In this document: positions 7,859 through 18,028 of the stretch, one piece after another | How positions within the stretch are numbered: the stretch's first letter is position 1 | Layout: every line of letters begins with the position of its first letter | DNA from: an uncultured Granulosicoccus sp. | Lineage (GTDB): Bacteria > Pseudomonadota > Gammaproteobacteria > Granulosicoccales > Granulosicoccaceae | Assembly: GCA_947499955.1 (NCBI GenBank) | Contig: CANMQI010000017.1 | Span: 1-64,000 of the forward strand | Length of the DNA: 64,000 nt | Reading direction: 5' to 3' | Notes under the pieces: model-generated | The model's database searches: none | What the model was told of the DNA's origin: nothing | The model's input: only the letters and a program-made list of their open reading frames with translations | Program-made: the position numbers and the translations under genes

Positions 7859-7894
7859 CGGCTGACAATGCCTTCCTGTTGTCTGCGTCAGCCG
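7859..7894. terminator. Hairpin between convergent genes
   Basis: CGGCTGAC (7859-7866) pairs with GTCAGCCG (7887-7894), straddling the gap between the GlcG-like gene and the lactonase-like gene and including the latter's stop codon. A weak bidirectional terminator is plausible. Confidence 0.45.
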
Positions 7895-8799
7895 TTGATC
7901 GCCAGATACAGGGAATAGAGCGACGTGGTGCCGCAGATGAACAGGCGATTGCGCTTCGGACCGCCGAAGGTGACGTTGGCGACCATCTCAGGGATGAGAA
8001 TCTTGCCAATCAGCTCGCCTTCGGTGTTCAGACAATGCACACCATCGGCGGCACTGGTCCAGATGCGACCATCCCGATCGACCCGAAAACCGTCGAACAG
8101 GCCCGCGGTGCTCTCTGCGAATACGCGGGAACCCCCAAGACTCTTGCCATCATCAGACAACTGCAGGGCACGGATGTGCTTCGGGCCGTCCGGCGCGTGT
8201 GAGGCCCCGGTATCGGCGATGTACAGGATGGATTCATCGGGCGAGAACGCCAGTCCATTGGGCTTGACGAAATCCGTTGCCACCACACTCATGCTGCCAT
8301 CCGGATCGATACGATAGACCTGGCACGGTAGTTCAGGCTCGGCACTCTCCCCCTCATAGTCGCTCATGATGCCGTAGCTGGGGTCAGTGAACCAGATGGA
8401 GCCGTCCGACTTGACCACCACATCGTTGGGGGAATTCAGTGACTTGCCATCGTATTCACTGGCCAGCACGCTGATCGAGCCATCATGTTCCGTGCGTGTG
8501 ACACGCCTTGTCAGATGTTCACAACTGACAAGGCGGCCCTGAGCATCCACGGTGTTGCCGTTGCTGAACTGACTCGGCTGTCGGAAAACAGCGACATGAC
8601 CAGACGCTTCGTCGAAACGCATCATGCGATCGTTGGGAATATCCGACCAGACCAGGTAGCGACCGGCCGCAAACCAGGCAGGACCTTCCGACCAGCGTGC
8701 ACCAGTCCACAATCGCTCGACCCGCGCATGTCCGATCAGACAGTCGGCAAATGATGGATCGATGACCTCCAGACCACAACCTTCCAGCTCCCCGTACAT
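7888..8799 (-). CDS. SMP-30/gluconolactonase-family protein
   Basis: A 303-residue six-bladed beta-propeller of the SMP-30/gluconolaconase/LRE type. Metal-site residues expected in the family are present: Glu38 (SEGPAWF), Asn125 (SPNDVVV), Asn181 (KPNGLAFSPDE) and Asp196 (YIADTG). The ATG at 8799 has a strong GAGGAGA site 9 bp upstream. It probably hydrolyses an aldonolactone to gluconate or a related acid in the cytoplasm, feeding the divergent gluconate/idonate genes that start at 9005. The lactone is inferred from that context. Confidence 0.85.
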   Translation of the reverse strand: MYGELEGCGLEVIDPSFADCLIGHARVERLWTGARWSEGPAWFAAGRYLVWSDIPNDRMMRFDEASGHVAVFRQPSQFSNGNTVDAQGRLVSCEHLTRRVTRTEHDGSISVLASEYDGKSLNSPNDVVVKSDGSIWFTDPSYGIMSDYEGESAEPELPCQVYRIDPDGSMSVVATDFVKPNGLAFSPDESILYIADTGASHAPDGPKHIRALQLSDDGKSLGGSRVFAESTAGLFDGFRVDRDGRIWTSAADGVHCLNTEGELIGKILIPEMVANVTFGGPKRNRLFICGTTSLYSLYLAING

Positions 8800-8834
8800 G
8801 TTTTCAGTTCTCCTCAAGCCTTGATGAATCAATG

Positions 8835-8850
8835 GTGTTAACGCTATCAT
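8835..8850. promoter_or_regulatory. Candidate GntR/IdnR (LacI-type) operator
   Basis: GTGTTAACGCTATCAT lies 36 bp upstream of the lactonase start in the 205-bp gap to the divergent LacI-family regulator. By eye it matches 12 of 16 positions of the remembered E. coli gluconate operator form ATGTTACCCGTATCAT. The regulator at 9005 is the obvious candidate ligand-responsive protein. This is a visual match only. Confidence 0.4.
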
Positions 8851-9004
8851 CGCACACATCCTGCGGCGATCCAAAGCTGTGCGAGCGCAGTACACCCACA
8901 GCACTCGCACGGCCTGCACGCCGCATCTGCCGTGCACCCACTTAGCAATGGCGTTGCAGCTGCACCGTCATTCACTGTCCTGACTACCGGATCTTCAACC
9001 ACCC

Positions 9005-10072
9005 ATGAGCCGCAAGGCGAGCAAAGCCAGAAGCATTACCAGCCGCGATGTGGCGGAGCTTGCCGGTGTCTCGCTGATGACGGTTTCGCGCACGCTGCGC
9101 ACGCCCGAGCTGGTATCCCCCGCTACCCGCAAACGCGTCGAATCAGCCGCGCGGAAGCTCAACTATGTGCCCGATCTGGCCGCAGGCTCCCTGTCCAGTC
9201 AGCGCAGTGGACACGTGGCCGTGCTGCTGCCCTCGCTGCGCCATGCCGGATTCCTGCGCACCGTGGATGGTCTGTCGGATACGCTGCGAGACAATGGCTA
9301 CCACCTGCTGATCGGCGATTGCTATTACTCGGTCGACCAACAGCTAGAGCTGCTGCGCATGCTGCTTGGGCGTCGGCCGGAGGCCATCGTACTGATCTCG
9401 GGACTGGACTCTCCTGCCGCTCAGGATCTGCTGGCACGTGCAGCCGTGCCCGTCGTCGAGACCTGGCACTGGCCCGACGATCCGCATAACATGGTGGTCG
9501 GCTTTTCACAATTCGACGTCGGTCGCGCCATGACCGACTCGCTGATTGAAAAGGGTCATACCCGGATCGGTTTTCTGGGTGCTCTGGGGCCCTTTGATCC
9601 CAACGGCGAACAACGACGACAAGGTCATCTGGCGGCGCTGCGCAGCGCTGGCCTGCGCGACGACATACAGTCCTCTGTTGGCAAGGCCCCCATGGAGATC
9701 GAGGACGGTGTAAAGGGTGCCTCCTGGTTGCTGGAGCATTTTCCGGAGATGGATGCCCTGGCTTGTGCATCGGACATGACCGCACTGGGTGTGCTGCATG
9801 AGTGCCGGCGTCGCGGCTGCGCGGTTCCGGAGCAACTCGCCATCGCCGGATTCGGCGATTTCGACTTCGCACAATACCTGCAGCCCTCTCTGACCAGTGT
9901 TCGACTGCCGAGCTACCGCATCGGTCAACTGGCCGCGCAACTGATCGTCGCTACCATCAGCGGTGAGGCGCCATCCCCGGCGCCTCACTGCAATCTGGGC
10001 TTCGAGATCATCCATCGACAAAGTACCGGTAACCACGACAGTCTCTTGTCGTATTCTTCTTCCGCCCCCTGA
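9005..10072 (+). CDS. gntR: LacI-family regulator of gluconate/idonate genes
   Basis: A 355-residue repressor. The N-terminal helix-turn-helix (about residues 11-32, SRDVAELAGVSLMTVSRTLR) and hinge (NYVPDLAAGSL) are followed by a periplasmic-binding-protein-like sensor domain (from about 65). Gluconokinase follows 30 bp downstream on the same strand, and the lactonase gene is divergent, so control by gluconate or gluconate 6-phosphate is likely. This resembles E. coli GntR/IdnR (family knowledge); the effector is not shown by the sequence. Confidence 0.85.
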   Translation: MSRKASKARSITSRDVAELAGVSLMTVSRTLRTPELVSPATRKRVESAARKLNYVPDLAAGSLSSQRSGHVAVLLPSLRHAGFLRTVDGLSDTLRDNGYHLLIGDCYYSVDQQLELLRMLLGRRPEAIVLISGLDSPAAQDLLARAAVPVVETWHWPDDPHNMVVGFSQFDVGRAMTDSLIEKGHTRIGFLGALGPFDPNGEQRRQGHLAALRSAGLRDDIQSSVGKAPMEIEDGVKGASWLLEHFPEMDALACASDMTALGVLHECRRRGCAVPEQLAIAGFGDFDFAQYLQPSLTSVRLPSYRIGQLAAQLIVATISGEAPSPAPHCNLGFEIIHRQSTGNHDSLLSYSSSAP

Positions 10073-10102
10073 CGCCATGCAAATCAAAGGTATATCGCCC
10101 AC

Positions 10103-10663
10103 ATGATGACTGAAGTAGATTCCGCCGACGCCTCGAACGGCAGCCCCTTGATCGTGGTCGTGATGGGCGTCAGCGGTTGCGGTAAATCCAGCGTAGCCGA
10201 GCAACTGGCGAATGATCTGCACGCACACTTCAAGGACGGTGACGAGCTGCACCCACCTGGCAATATAGACAAGATGGCAGCCGGCACACCACTGACCGAT
10301 GACGATCGTCAACCCTGGCTGGAAGATGTCGCGCGCTATGCGGCGGCTCAAGCCGCGCAACACGGCATCTGTGTCATCGCCTGTTCGGCCCTGAAGCATC
10401 GCTATCGGCAAACCCTGAACACGGCTGGTCGGGTTGCGTACGTATTTCTCGAAGGCTCGCGTGAACTGATCGCCTCACGCATGCACCTGCGTACCGGGCA
10501 TTTCATGCCGGAAACCCTGCTCGACAGCCAGTTTGCCGCGCTGGAAGATCCACGTCAGGAAGACAATGTGGTCACGATCAGTATCAATACCGATATTCAG
10601 AGCATTTCACGCAATGCCATCGCTGCACTGCATGAACGCGGATTCACGACCAGCAAGCCCTGA
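10103..10663 (+). CDS. gntK: Gluconokinase
   Basis: A 186-residue thermoresistant-type gluconokinase (ATP + D-gluconate to 6-phosphogluconate). The P-loop is GVSGCGKS at residues 22-29. Family patterns follow: DGDELHPPGNIDKMAAGTPL, the LTDDDRQPWL segment, CSALKHRYRQ, and RTGHFMPETLLDSQFAALE. An alternative ATG one codon later is equally possible. The product feeds the 6-phosphogluconate dehydrogenase encoded 2.2 kb downstream. Confidence 0.93.
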   Translation: MMTEVDSADASNGSPLIVVVMGVSGCGKSSVAEQLANDLHAHFKDGDELHPPGNIDKMAAGTPLTDDDRQPWLEDVARYAAAQAAQHGICVIACSALKHRYRQTLNTAGRVAYVFLEGSRELIASRMHLRTGHFMPETLLDSQFAALEDPRQEDNVVTISINTDIQSISRNAIAALHERGFTTSKP

Positions 10664-10709
10664 TTCGCCGCCACCTCATTGCACGACGTACCAACAGGAA
10701 TATCAACAC

Positions 10710-11759
10710 ATGCAAGCCTGCGCCATACACGCCGCCAAGGATCTTCGCCTGATCGACATTGCCTCGCCTGCCGTTCTGGCGGATAACGAGGTGCGAGTCA
10801 CCTACGGCACCGGTGGTATCTGCGGCTCCGATATCCACTACTACATGGACGCCCGGGTAGGCAACTTCGCCGTACAGGAGCCCTTGATTCTGGGCCACGA
10901 GATCGCCGGCACCGTCAAGGAGATCGGCTCCGCAGTCACCGACCTGAGTGTCGGGCAGCCGGTTGCCATCAACCCGAACCTGCCGTGCCTGAGCTGTGAC
11001 TACTGCCTCGACGGCAAGACCCAGCTTTGTCAGGAGATGGTGTTCTTCGGCAGTGCGGCGGTCATGCCACACATCCAGGGTGGTTTTCGTGAAGAGCTGG
11101 TGGTGCCACGACGTCAGTGTGTCGGTTTGCCGGACGGCTTCGACCTGGCCATCGCCGCCTTTGCCGAACCCCTGGCCGTCTGCCTGCACGCCGTCAATCG
11201 TGCTGACAATCTATTGCACAAGACCTTGCTGGTCACCGGTTGCGGCCCCATCGGCTGCCTGGTCATTCAGGCTGCACGGCTCGCAGGCGTTCGCCACATC
11301 ACCGCCACCGATGTGGAAGATACCGTACTCGATATGGCGAAGAAGCTTGGTGCCGACGAGGTCATCAACATCAGTACCGACGCGGAGCGTCTGGCGCAGT
11401 ACGAATCCGGTCGCGGCCATTTCGATGCGGCCATCGAATGCTCGGGCAATCCACAAGCCTTGCTGAGCTGCCTCAATGCCGTACGCCCCAATGGCACCAT
11501 CGTGCAGACCGGCATGATGCCGCCCGGCGAGACACCAACCCTGATCAACAAGATTCTGTCCAAGGAACTTTCACTCAAGGGTACGTTCCGCTTTCACGAG
11601 GAATTCGACATTGCGGTGGATGCGCTGGTCAGCGGCCGCGTGGATGTCTCTTCATTACTGACCGGTGTCTATGCCTTCTCGGATGCCGATGCGGCCTTTG
11701 CCGCTGCCACTGATCGCAGCCAACACATGAAAATCCAGCTGCGCTTCGATGTCACCTGA
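10710..11759 (+). CDS. idnD: L-idonate 5-dehydrogenase-like zinc alcohol dehydrogenase
   Basis: A 349-residue medium-chain dehydrogenase. Catalytic zinc ligands Cys38 (GGICGSDIHYY), His63 and Glu64 (LGHEIAG), and structural zinc Cys93, Cys96, Cys99 and Cys107 are all present. The Rossmann glycine motif is GCGPIG near 175. It likely oxidises L-idonate to 5-ketogluconate with NAD(P). The ATG at 10710 follows an AGGAA site; the overlapping upstream frame is discarded. It sits between gluconokinase and a 2-hydroxyacid dehydrogenase, which supports the substrate call. Confidence 0.88.
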   Translation: MQACAIHAAKDLRLIDIASPAVLADNEVRVTYGTGGICGSDIHYYMDARVGNFAVQEPLILGHEIAGTVKEIGSAVTDLSVGQPVAINPNLPCLSCDYCLDGKTQLCQEMVFFGSAAVMPHIQGGFREELVVPRRQCVGLPDGFDLAIAAFAEPLAVCLHAVNRADNLLHKTLLVTGCGPIGCLVIQAARLAGVRHITATDVEDTVLDMAKKLGADEVINISTDAERLAQYESGRGHFDAAIECSGNPQALLSCLNAVRPNGTIVQTGMMPPGETPTLINKILSKELSLKGTFRFHEEFDIAVDALVSGRVDVSSLLTGVYAFSDADAAFAAATDRSQHMKIQLRFDVT

Positions 11760-11849
11760 ACACGCACTGACCACCACCCAGCACTGCCCTGCCATCCACA
11801 TTGGAATCGCTCCGGCCCATCGCCGGACACAACACCGGAAAAAACTGCC

Positions 11850-12794
11850 ATGAGTCAAACCCTGCTGCTGATCGGCCCCCTGCTGCCATCTGTGGTGAGC
11901 ACACTGGAATCCACCTATACCGTGCATCGCTATTGGAAGAGTGATGACAAGGATGCCCTGCTGGCCAGTATCGCCAGTGACTGCGTTGGCGTGGTCACCG
12001 ACGGTGGCAATGGCGTGTCAAAGGCCATCCTGCAAAAACTTCCCAATGTGAAGATCGTGTCAGTCTTCGGTGTCGGTGTCGACGCGGTTGATCTGGACTA
12101 CTGCCGCGACAACGGTATCAGTGTCGGCAATACACCCGACGTGTTGAGTGACGATGTTGCCGACATGGCAATGGCACTGGCATTGGCCGTGTCGCGTCAG
12201 TTGGTGTTCGGTGACCAGTATGCCCGTGCTGGCAAGTGGCCCGTCTCAGGTGCCATGCCGCTGACACGTCGTGTCATGGGCAAGCGTGCCGGCATCTACG
12301 GCATGGGCAGTATCGGCAAGGCGCTGGCCTTGCGACTCGAAGGCTTTCAGATGCCCATCAGTTATTGCAATCGCAGTCCGCGCAGCGATTCCGAGAACTA
12401 CACCTTTGTCGCCTCACTGAAAGAGCTGGCCAGTCAAGTCGATTACCTGTTCGTCACGGCAGCAGCGACCCCCGGCACCATCGGCTCGATCGACGCCACG
12501 GTCCTCGATGCTCTCGGCCCCGACGGCTACCTGATCAATGTATCTCGCGGTACTCTGGTGGACGAACCTGCACTGATCTCGAGCCTGCAGGAAAAACGCA
12601 TTGCCGGTGCCGGTCTTGATGTGTTTGCCGACGAGCCGAATATTCCGGAAGCCTTCTTCTCTCTGGATAATGTCGTGCTGCAGCCGCACAATGCCAGCGG
12701 CACCTGGGAGACACGTGAAGCCATGGGTAAACTCATGCTGGACAATCTGGCGGCTCATTTCGCCGGCAAGCCCCTGCTGACAGCCGTCGTCTGA
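11850..12794 (+). CDS. D-isomer 2-hydroxyacid dehydrogenase (ketogluconate/glyoxylate reductase type)
   Basis: A 314-residue NAD(P)-dependent reductase. The nucleotide motif is [13 protein letters not shown], with the catalytic Arg in [10 protein letters not shown], Glu in DVFADEP and His in [13 protein letters not shown]. Proteins of this type reduce 2-ketogluconate, hydroxypyruvate or glyoxylate. In this cluster reduction of 2-ketogluconate to gluconate is the best guess, but the substrate cannot be read from sequence. Spacing to the idonate dehydrogenase is 90 bp. Confidence 0.82.
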   Translation: MSQTLLLIGPLLPSVVSTLESTYTVHRYWKSDDKDALLASIASDCVGVVTDGGNGVSKAILQKLPNVKIVSVFGVGVDAVDLDYCRDNGISVGNTPDVLSDDVADMAMALALAVSRQLVFGDQYARAGKWPVSGAMPLTRRVMGKRAGIYGMGSIGKALALRLEGFQMPISYCNRSPRSDSENYTFVASLKELASQVDYLFVTAAATPGTIGSIDATVLDALGPDGYLINVSRGTLVDEPALISSLQEKRIAGAGLDVFADEPNIPEAFFSLDNVVLQPHNASGTWETREAMGKLMLDNLAAHFAGKPLLTAVV

Positions 12795-12861
12795 GTCGGC
12801 CTGTTACCATTCCATTCGTGACATTCAAAGAACAAGGCCACTGGTTGGCAGGAGCATGTAC

Positions 12862-14310
12862 GTGAGCGCATCAGCAGATATTGCCGTGATCGGCCTGGCC
12901 GTCATGGGTCAGAACCTCATTCTCAACATGAATGACCACGGCTTCAAGGTCGTGGCTTTCAACCGAACCTACGAAAAGACAGAAGAGTTCCTCAACGGGA
13001 CCGCGAAGGATACGCAGATCATCGGAGCAAAGACTCTCGAGGAACTGGCCTCATCTCTGGCAAGTCCACGCAAGGTCATGCTGATGGTCAAGGCAGGGCC
13101 TGCGGTAGATGCCGTCATCGAGGAACTGATCCCGCTGTTGGACAAGGGTGACATCATCATCGATGGTGGTAATTCGAACTTCGAAGACTCCGAGCGGCGC
13201 GCTGCAGAGCTTGCCGACAAGGGTCTGCTGTTCGTCGGCAGCGGCGTCTCCGGTGGCGAGGAAGGCGCCCGTAACGGACCTTCCATGATGCCCGGCGGCC
13301 ACAAGGCTGCCTGGCCACATCTGAAGCCGATCTTCCAGGCCATTGCCGCAAAGACCGAGGCCGGTGAGCCCTGCTGTGACTGGGTGGGTGACGGCGGTGC
13401 GGGGCATTTCGTCAAGATGGTGCACAACGGTATCGAATATGGCGACATGCAGCTCATCTGTGAGGCCTATGATTTCATGCAGAACGGCCTGGGCATGGAC
13501 AATGACGCCATGCAGTCAACCTTTGCCCAGTGGAACAAGGGGGCGCTGGACAGCTATCTGATCGAGATCACCGCGGACATACTCGGCTTCAAGGAAGGCG
13601 ATACCTATGTCGTGGATACCATCATGGACCGCGCCGGCCAGAAAGGGACCGGCAAATGGACCGGCATCAATGCGCTGGAACTCGGCATCCCTCTGACGCT
13701 CATCGGCGAGGCGGTCTTCGCCCGCGCCCTGTCCGCCATCAAGGAAGAGCGCGTCACGGCCTCCGGTGTCCTGCAAGGTCCTGCCGCCCAGTCTGCCGGA
13801 GCTCCGGAGGAATGGGTCGATGCACTGGGTAAAGCTCTGTTCGCTGCCAAGATCATCTCCTATACGCAGGGTTATATGCTGATGCGTGCTGCCGCCGAAG
13901 AATACAAATGGGATCTGCAGTACGGCTCCATTGCACAGATGTGGCGCGGCGGCTGCATCATCCGTTCAGCCTTTCTCGACGACATCAAGGCGGCCTACGA
14001 CAAGTCTCCCGAACTGGCCAACCTGCTGCTCGATGACTACTTCCGGGATCGCATCCACGAAACGCAAGCCAGCTGGCGCCGCGTTATCGGTGAAGCGGTC
14101 AATCGTGGCGTTCCGGTACCGGCCATGAGCGCCGCCCTGTCGTTCTATGACGGTTATCGCAGCGCACGTTTGCCAGCCAATCTGCTACAGGCGCAGCGTG
14201 ATTATTTCGGTGCGCATACGTATCAGAAAGTGGGCGGCGATGGCAGCTGGCATCACACCGACTGGATCGGCAGTGGGTCATCCGTCTCCAGTAGCACTTA
14301 CGACGCCTGA
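12862..14310 (+). CDS. gnd: 6-phosphogluconate dehydrogenase, decarboxylating
   Basis: About 482 residues; converts 6-phosphogluconate to ribulose 5-phosphate, CO2 and NADPH. The N-terminal NADP motif GLAVMGQNL, the substrate segment [17 protein letters not shown], the catalytic region [15 protein letters not shown] and the C-terminal domain [12 protein letters not shown] are clear. The GTG at 12862 is preferred over the ATG at 12856, because AGGAG at 12850-12854 lies 7 bp from the GTG but only 1 bp from the ATG. It completes the gluconate route with gluconokinase. Confidence 0.93.
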   Translation: MSASADIAVIGLAVMGQNLILNMNDHGFKVVAFNRTYEKTEEFLNGTAKDTQIIGAKTLEELASSLASPRKVMLMVKAGPAVDAVIEELIPLLDKGDIIIDGGNSNFEDSERRAAELADKGLLFVGSGVSGGEEGARNGPSMMPGGHKAAWPHLKPIFQAIAAKTEAGEPCCDWVGDGGAGHFVKMVHNGIEYGDMQLICEAYDFMQNGLGMDNDAMQSTFAQWNKGALDSYLIEITADILGFKEGDTYVVDTIMDRAGQKGTGKWTGINALELGIPLTLIGEAVFARALSAIKEERVTASGVLQGPAAQSAGAPEEWVDALGKALFAAKIISYTQGYMLMRAAAEEYKWDLQYGSIAQMWRGGCIIRSAFLDDIKAAYDKSPELANLLLDDYFRDRIHETQASWRRVIGEAVNRGVPVPAMSAALSFYDGYRSARLPANLLQAQRDYFGAHTYQKVGGDGSWHHTDWIGSGSSVSSSTYDA

Positions 14311-14673
14311 TAGCCGATCAGGCTGACGGTACTGCCCCTGGTTGTTCACGACGCATCGTGTGTGTCGAGGACAATCAGGGCTGACAAGGTCTGACGCACC
14401 GGCTGGTGTCGCGGGAATACCGCGCAGCTGTTGCCAAGCACCAAACCCTTGATTACCGTGCTTGCATTAATCCATATGTATATCGTGTTCAGTACCAGCC
14501 GCCGCAGTATGAGCGCCTTCCTGTAGAGCATCCGTTTACCCCGCCAACCGTCCTGCGGTGTATCGTCATGGCCTCGTCGACTTGCGAGTTCAGAGGCCAG
14601 ACGAATCAAACGAAATAATGCAATAGTGGTTCAGACAATCGTTATAGCCATCATCTGCCACAGCGACACATTT
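14311..14673. other. Intergenic region between convergent gnd and ybbP-like gene
   Basis: No supportable gene. A small 7-bp stem, GCCTGAT/ATCAGGC at 14305-14323, overlaps the gnd stop and may be a weak terminator. Frames on both strands (14346-14618) have no recognisable content. Confidence 0.5.
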
Positions 14674-17208
14674 TTACGCACCGCGCTGCAATAACACAGC
14701 CGGCGATACCTGCAGGCTGCGCATCAGCCACAGTGCACCGCCGGTCAGACAGGTAACGCTGCCCGCGAATGCCACCAGCAGGCCTGTCATCCACAGCCCG
14801 TCCAGTGACAGCTTGAGCCAGTATTCGAGAATGCCCCAGGCAATCAGGCCACCGGCGCCAAAGGCAAACAGGGTAAGAATCGCAGCCATCAGCAGATACT
14901 CGATGAACAGGCTGCGGCGGATGGCGTCATGCCGCGCACCCACGGCATGCATGATGGCACTCTCATAGACACGGCGCTGTGTCGTCGCGGCTATGACACT
15001 GCTCATGACCAGCAGGCTGGCGGCCAGTGAAATGGCCCCCACCAGAGACACGGCCAGCGCCGCCGCGCTGAGCATGCCTCGAGCATTTGCAAGCAACTGT
15101 GAGGTGCGGATCGTCACCACATTGGGAAAATCGGCTCCGAGCACTCGCATCGCCTCGATATCCTGCCCCTGCGCCAGATGGGCACTGCCGATATAGCGGG
15201 TAATCCAGGGATCCAGGACATCGCGGCTGAACACGCCTTCCAGCCAGAAGCGGGTTTCAAATCGAGCCTGACTGTAGATGGCGGCCAGCTCGGCTTCCAG
15301 CTCCTCACCCAGAATACTGAAACGCAAGCGGTCACCCACCTGCAAGCCGAGCTGATCGGCTTCCCGGTCTTCGAAAGCCACCAGAGGCGGCCCGTCGTAA
15401 TCATCCGGCCACCAGGCACCCCGATCTATCGTGGTGCTGTCGATATTGCTGTTGCGGTAACTCAGCTTGTGCTCGTCATTGGCCTCTTCAGCCTGATCGA
15501 CATTATCCCTGGTTGCGATGGACTCACCATTGATATGCGTCATGCGGCCCAGCACCAGTGGCGCCAGCACCTGCGACTCATAACCCGGCAAGGCCTCCAG
15601 TGTCTGAGCAAAGGAGGCCTGCTGCGCCGCCTGCACATCGTAGAAGACCAGTGACGGCGAGCGTTCGGGTACCGTACTGTCGAGGCTCTCCAGCGTGGCA
15701 AGAATTACCAGTGATGCTGCTGTCAGCAGTGTCAGGGCACTGCCCAGTGACAACAGCATGGCCCTGAGCGTATTGCCCGGCCGGTACAGATTGGCCGCCG
15801 CAATCTGCAGGCTGAAGCGTCCTTCCAGCACGCGCATCTGCCTCAATCGACGCACGCCCCAACGCAAGGCGATGATCAAGGCATCCAGCAGCAAGACCAA
15901 CAGGGCAGCCACAACGATGAATACCACACCGATGACTGGCTCGGGTAACAGCAGAAACATCAGCATGAGCGTGCCCAGAACCAACGCAACACTGATACGC
16001 CGGTAGCCGCGGGACAGTCGTGAGGTAAATTCTGCAGCGCCGCGCAACAAGGCCACGGGCTCTGCCGCCAGGGCACGGCCCAGAGCCGGCAGCGCAAAGG
16101 TGATGGCACTCAGCACCCCGAAGGCAATGGCAAGCGCAGCAGGCCAGAGAAGCGACAGTACATCACTGGAGATGGGCAGGGAGGCTGCCAGCGAACGGGA
16201 GGCAAACCAGGCAATCGCCGAGCCTGCCACTGCACCCGCGGCACTGGCCAGCAGCGCCAGCAACAGGACCTGACCGATGAACACCACGGCAATCTGCCAT
16301 TCCCGTGCACCCAGCGCCTGCAGGGTTGCCAGCATGCCGCGTTTGGTGGCAATCCAGGCAGCGATACTGTTGGCAACCCCCAGACCACCGATGAACAGGG
16401 TAGTCAGGCCAATGAGCAGTAGCACCGATGCAACCTGATCCAGCCGCCGGGCAATCAGTTCACTGCGATCGGCCAAGGTGCGGATCTCCACATCGGCAGC
16501 CGGAAAGCTGTCTCGAAAACGTGCCCGGAAATCTACCGCCGACTCGTCGGTTCTGACGCGATAATCGTAATCGATCAGACTCATCGGTCCGGCAAGTCCG
16601 GTGGCCGCCAAGGCCTGCGCATCAATGATCAGAGGCGGTCCGCGGGTATTGGCGTTCAGACTGCGATCTGGCTGTTCGAGAATCTCGGCACGCAGTTCCA
16701 GTTGAATACCGCCGACATCGACACGTTGTCCCACGGCCAATCCGAAGCGGCTTGCCAGTACGGGATCGTAGGCAGCTCCCCAGACACCGTCGGCAGATTG
16801 CGCCACAGCAGCCTGCAGATCCTGCTCGGGTTGCAGCGACACCTGACCATAGAGCGGATACTGCTCATCAACGCTCAACAGTTCGACGGCGGTGAAGTCG
16901 CCATTCTCGGTGCCGAGCATGGTGCGCAGCTCAGCCTGCAACGACACCGTCCCGTTGGCCTCGATCCATGCCAGCTCATCGGCAGGCAGCGGCGCTCGTG
17001 CGCTGAGTACCAGGTCACCGCCAAAGATCTCGCGCTGCTGTGTGTCCAGGCCACCCTCCACCAGACGCAGCAAGCTACTGCAGGCGGCAATCAGCGTGAT
17101 ACCCAGCATCAGACAGGCGCAGAACACCCACAGCGCGCGCAGCGTACCGCTGCCCACCAGGTCACGCCACAGCAGCGGTAGCAACCGCCCAAGCTGACGC
17201 AGTCTCAC
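14674..17208 (-). CDS. ybbP: ABC transporter permease, YbbP type (FtsX-like)
   Basis: An 844-residue inner-membrane protein with the YbbP layout: an N-terminal helix (about 25-45), a large periplasmic domain (about 50-250), FtsX-type helix bundles in the middle, a second periplasmic domain (about 520-690), and three C-terminal helices. Segments such as FGGDLVLSARAPLP and ATKRGMLATLQALGAREWQI match the family. The start is GTG, and its GTGA overlaps the stop of the ATPase gene. It probably works with that ATPase in lipid or lipoprotein handling. E. coli ybbAP lies beside tesA; no thioesterase gene is present here. Confidence 0.88.
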   Translation of the reverse strand: MRLRQLGRLLPLLWRDLVGSGTLRALWVFCACLMLGITLIAACSSLLRLVEGGLDTQQREIFGGDLVLSARAPLPADELAWIEANGTVSLQAELRTMLGTENGDFTAVELLSVDEQYPLYGQVSLQPEQDLQAAVAQSADGVWGAAYDPVLASRFGLAVGQRVDVGGIQLELRAEILEQPDRSLNANTRGPPLIIDAQALAATGLAGPMSLIDYDYRVRTDESAVDFRARFRDSFPAADVEIRTLADRSELIARRLDQVASVLLLIGLTTLFIGGLGVANSIAAWIATKRGMLATLQALGAREWQIAVVFIGQVLLLALLASAAGAVAGSAIAWFASRSLAASLPISSDVLSLLWPAALAIAFGVLSAITFALPALGRALAAEPVALLRGAAEFTSRLSRGYRRISVALVLGTLMLMFLLLPEPVIGVVFIVVAALLVLLLDALIIALRWGVRRLRQMRVLEGRFSLQIAAANLYRPGNTLRAMLLSLGSALTLLTAASLVILATLESLDSTVPERSPSLVFYDVQAAQQASFAQTLEALPGYESQVLAPLVLGRMTHINGESIATRDNVDQAEEANDEHKLSYRNSNIDSTTIDRGAWWPDDYDGPPLVAFEDREADQLGLQVGDRLRFSILGEELEAELAAIYSQARFETRFWLEGVFSRDVLDPWITRYIGSAHLAQGQDIEAMRVLGADFPNVVTIRTSQLLANARGMLSAAALAVSLVGAISLAASLLVMSSVIAATTQRRVYESAIMHAVGARHDAIRRSLFIEYLLMAAILTLFAFGAGGLIAWGILEYWLKLSLDGLWMTGLLVAFAGSVTCLTGGALWLMRSLQVSPAVLLQRGA

Positions 17209-17876
17209 GAAGCCACGACCGGGTGCAATTTGCCACTCTCCAGACGCAGGCTGCGATCACAGCGCGCCGCAAGGTGCGGGTCATGAGTGACCAGCAGCAA
17301 GGTGGTGCCACTTTCGCGATTCAGCGTGAACAGCAACTCGATGATGTCCTCGCCGGTACGCTCATCCAGATTACCGGTGGGCTCATCCGCCACCAGCAAG
17401 GCCGGTTCATGTACCAGAGCTCTGGCAATGGCCACTCGCTGCTGTTCACCGCCGGAGAGCTGTGCCGGATAATGTCCACCACGCGACCCCAACCCGACAC
17501 GGGCGAGCATCTCGCGGGCGCGAGTGCGGCCGTTGTTCTGACCGGCGATATCCAGCGGCAGGGCCACGTTCTCTTCGGCCGTCAGGCTGGGCACCAGATG
17601 AAACGACTGGAAGACGATGCCGATGGTATCCCGCCGCAGATCGGCGCGAGCATCACGATTCAGCGTTGCCAGCGATTTCCCATGGATCAGAACCTCGCCA
17701 CCCGTGGGTTGCTCCAGCCCGGTCATCACCAGCAGCAGGGTGGTCTTGCCCGAACCCGACGGCCCCACAATGGCGACACGTTCGCGGGCCTTGACGTCAA
17801 GGTCGAGTGCCTTGAGCACGTCGATGGATTCGCCAGCCATCCGGTACTGCATGCTGACGTGCTGGAGACTGATCAT
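17205..17876 (-). CDS. ybbA: ABC transporter ATP-binding protein, YbbA/LolD type
   Basis: A 223-residue ATPase with Walker [12 protein letters not shown] (near 39), Q-loop [15 protein letters not shown], signature [15 protein letters not shown], Walker [13 protein letters not shown] and H-loop VTHD. It belongs to the MacB/LolD branch that energises FtsX-like permeases. It overlaps the permease gene by 4 bp, so the two are coupled. Confidence 0.9.
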   Translation of the reverse strand: MISLQHVSMQYRMAGESIDVLKALDLDVKARERVAIVGPSGSGKTTLLLVMTGLEQPTGGEVLIHGKSLATLNRDARADLRRDTIGIVFQSFHLVPSLTAEENVALPLDIAGQNNGRTRAREMLARVGLGSRGGHYPAQLSGGEQQRVAIARALVHEPALLVADEPTGNLDERTGEDIIELLFTLNRESGTTLLLVTHDPHLAARCDRSLRLESGKLHPVVAS

Positions 17877-18028
17877 GGTTACTGCAAACTCGTGGTCAGT
17901 GTCATGAAGACAGGAAAGTGAAGTCTGTGACCGGCACCGGTTCAGCCGGTTCCCGACAATCGTTATCTACTCTACGATACCTACACTACGATCGGAACCC
18001 GGAAAGGGATGTACTCGTGCCTGGTACG

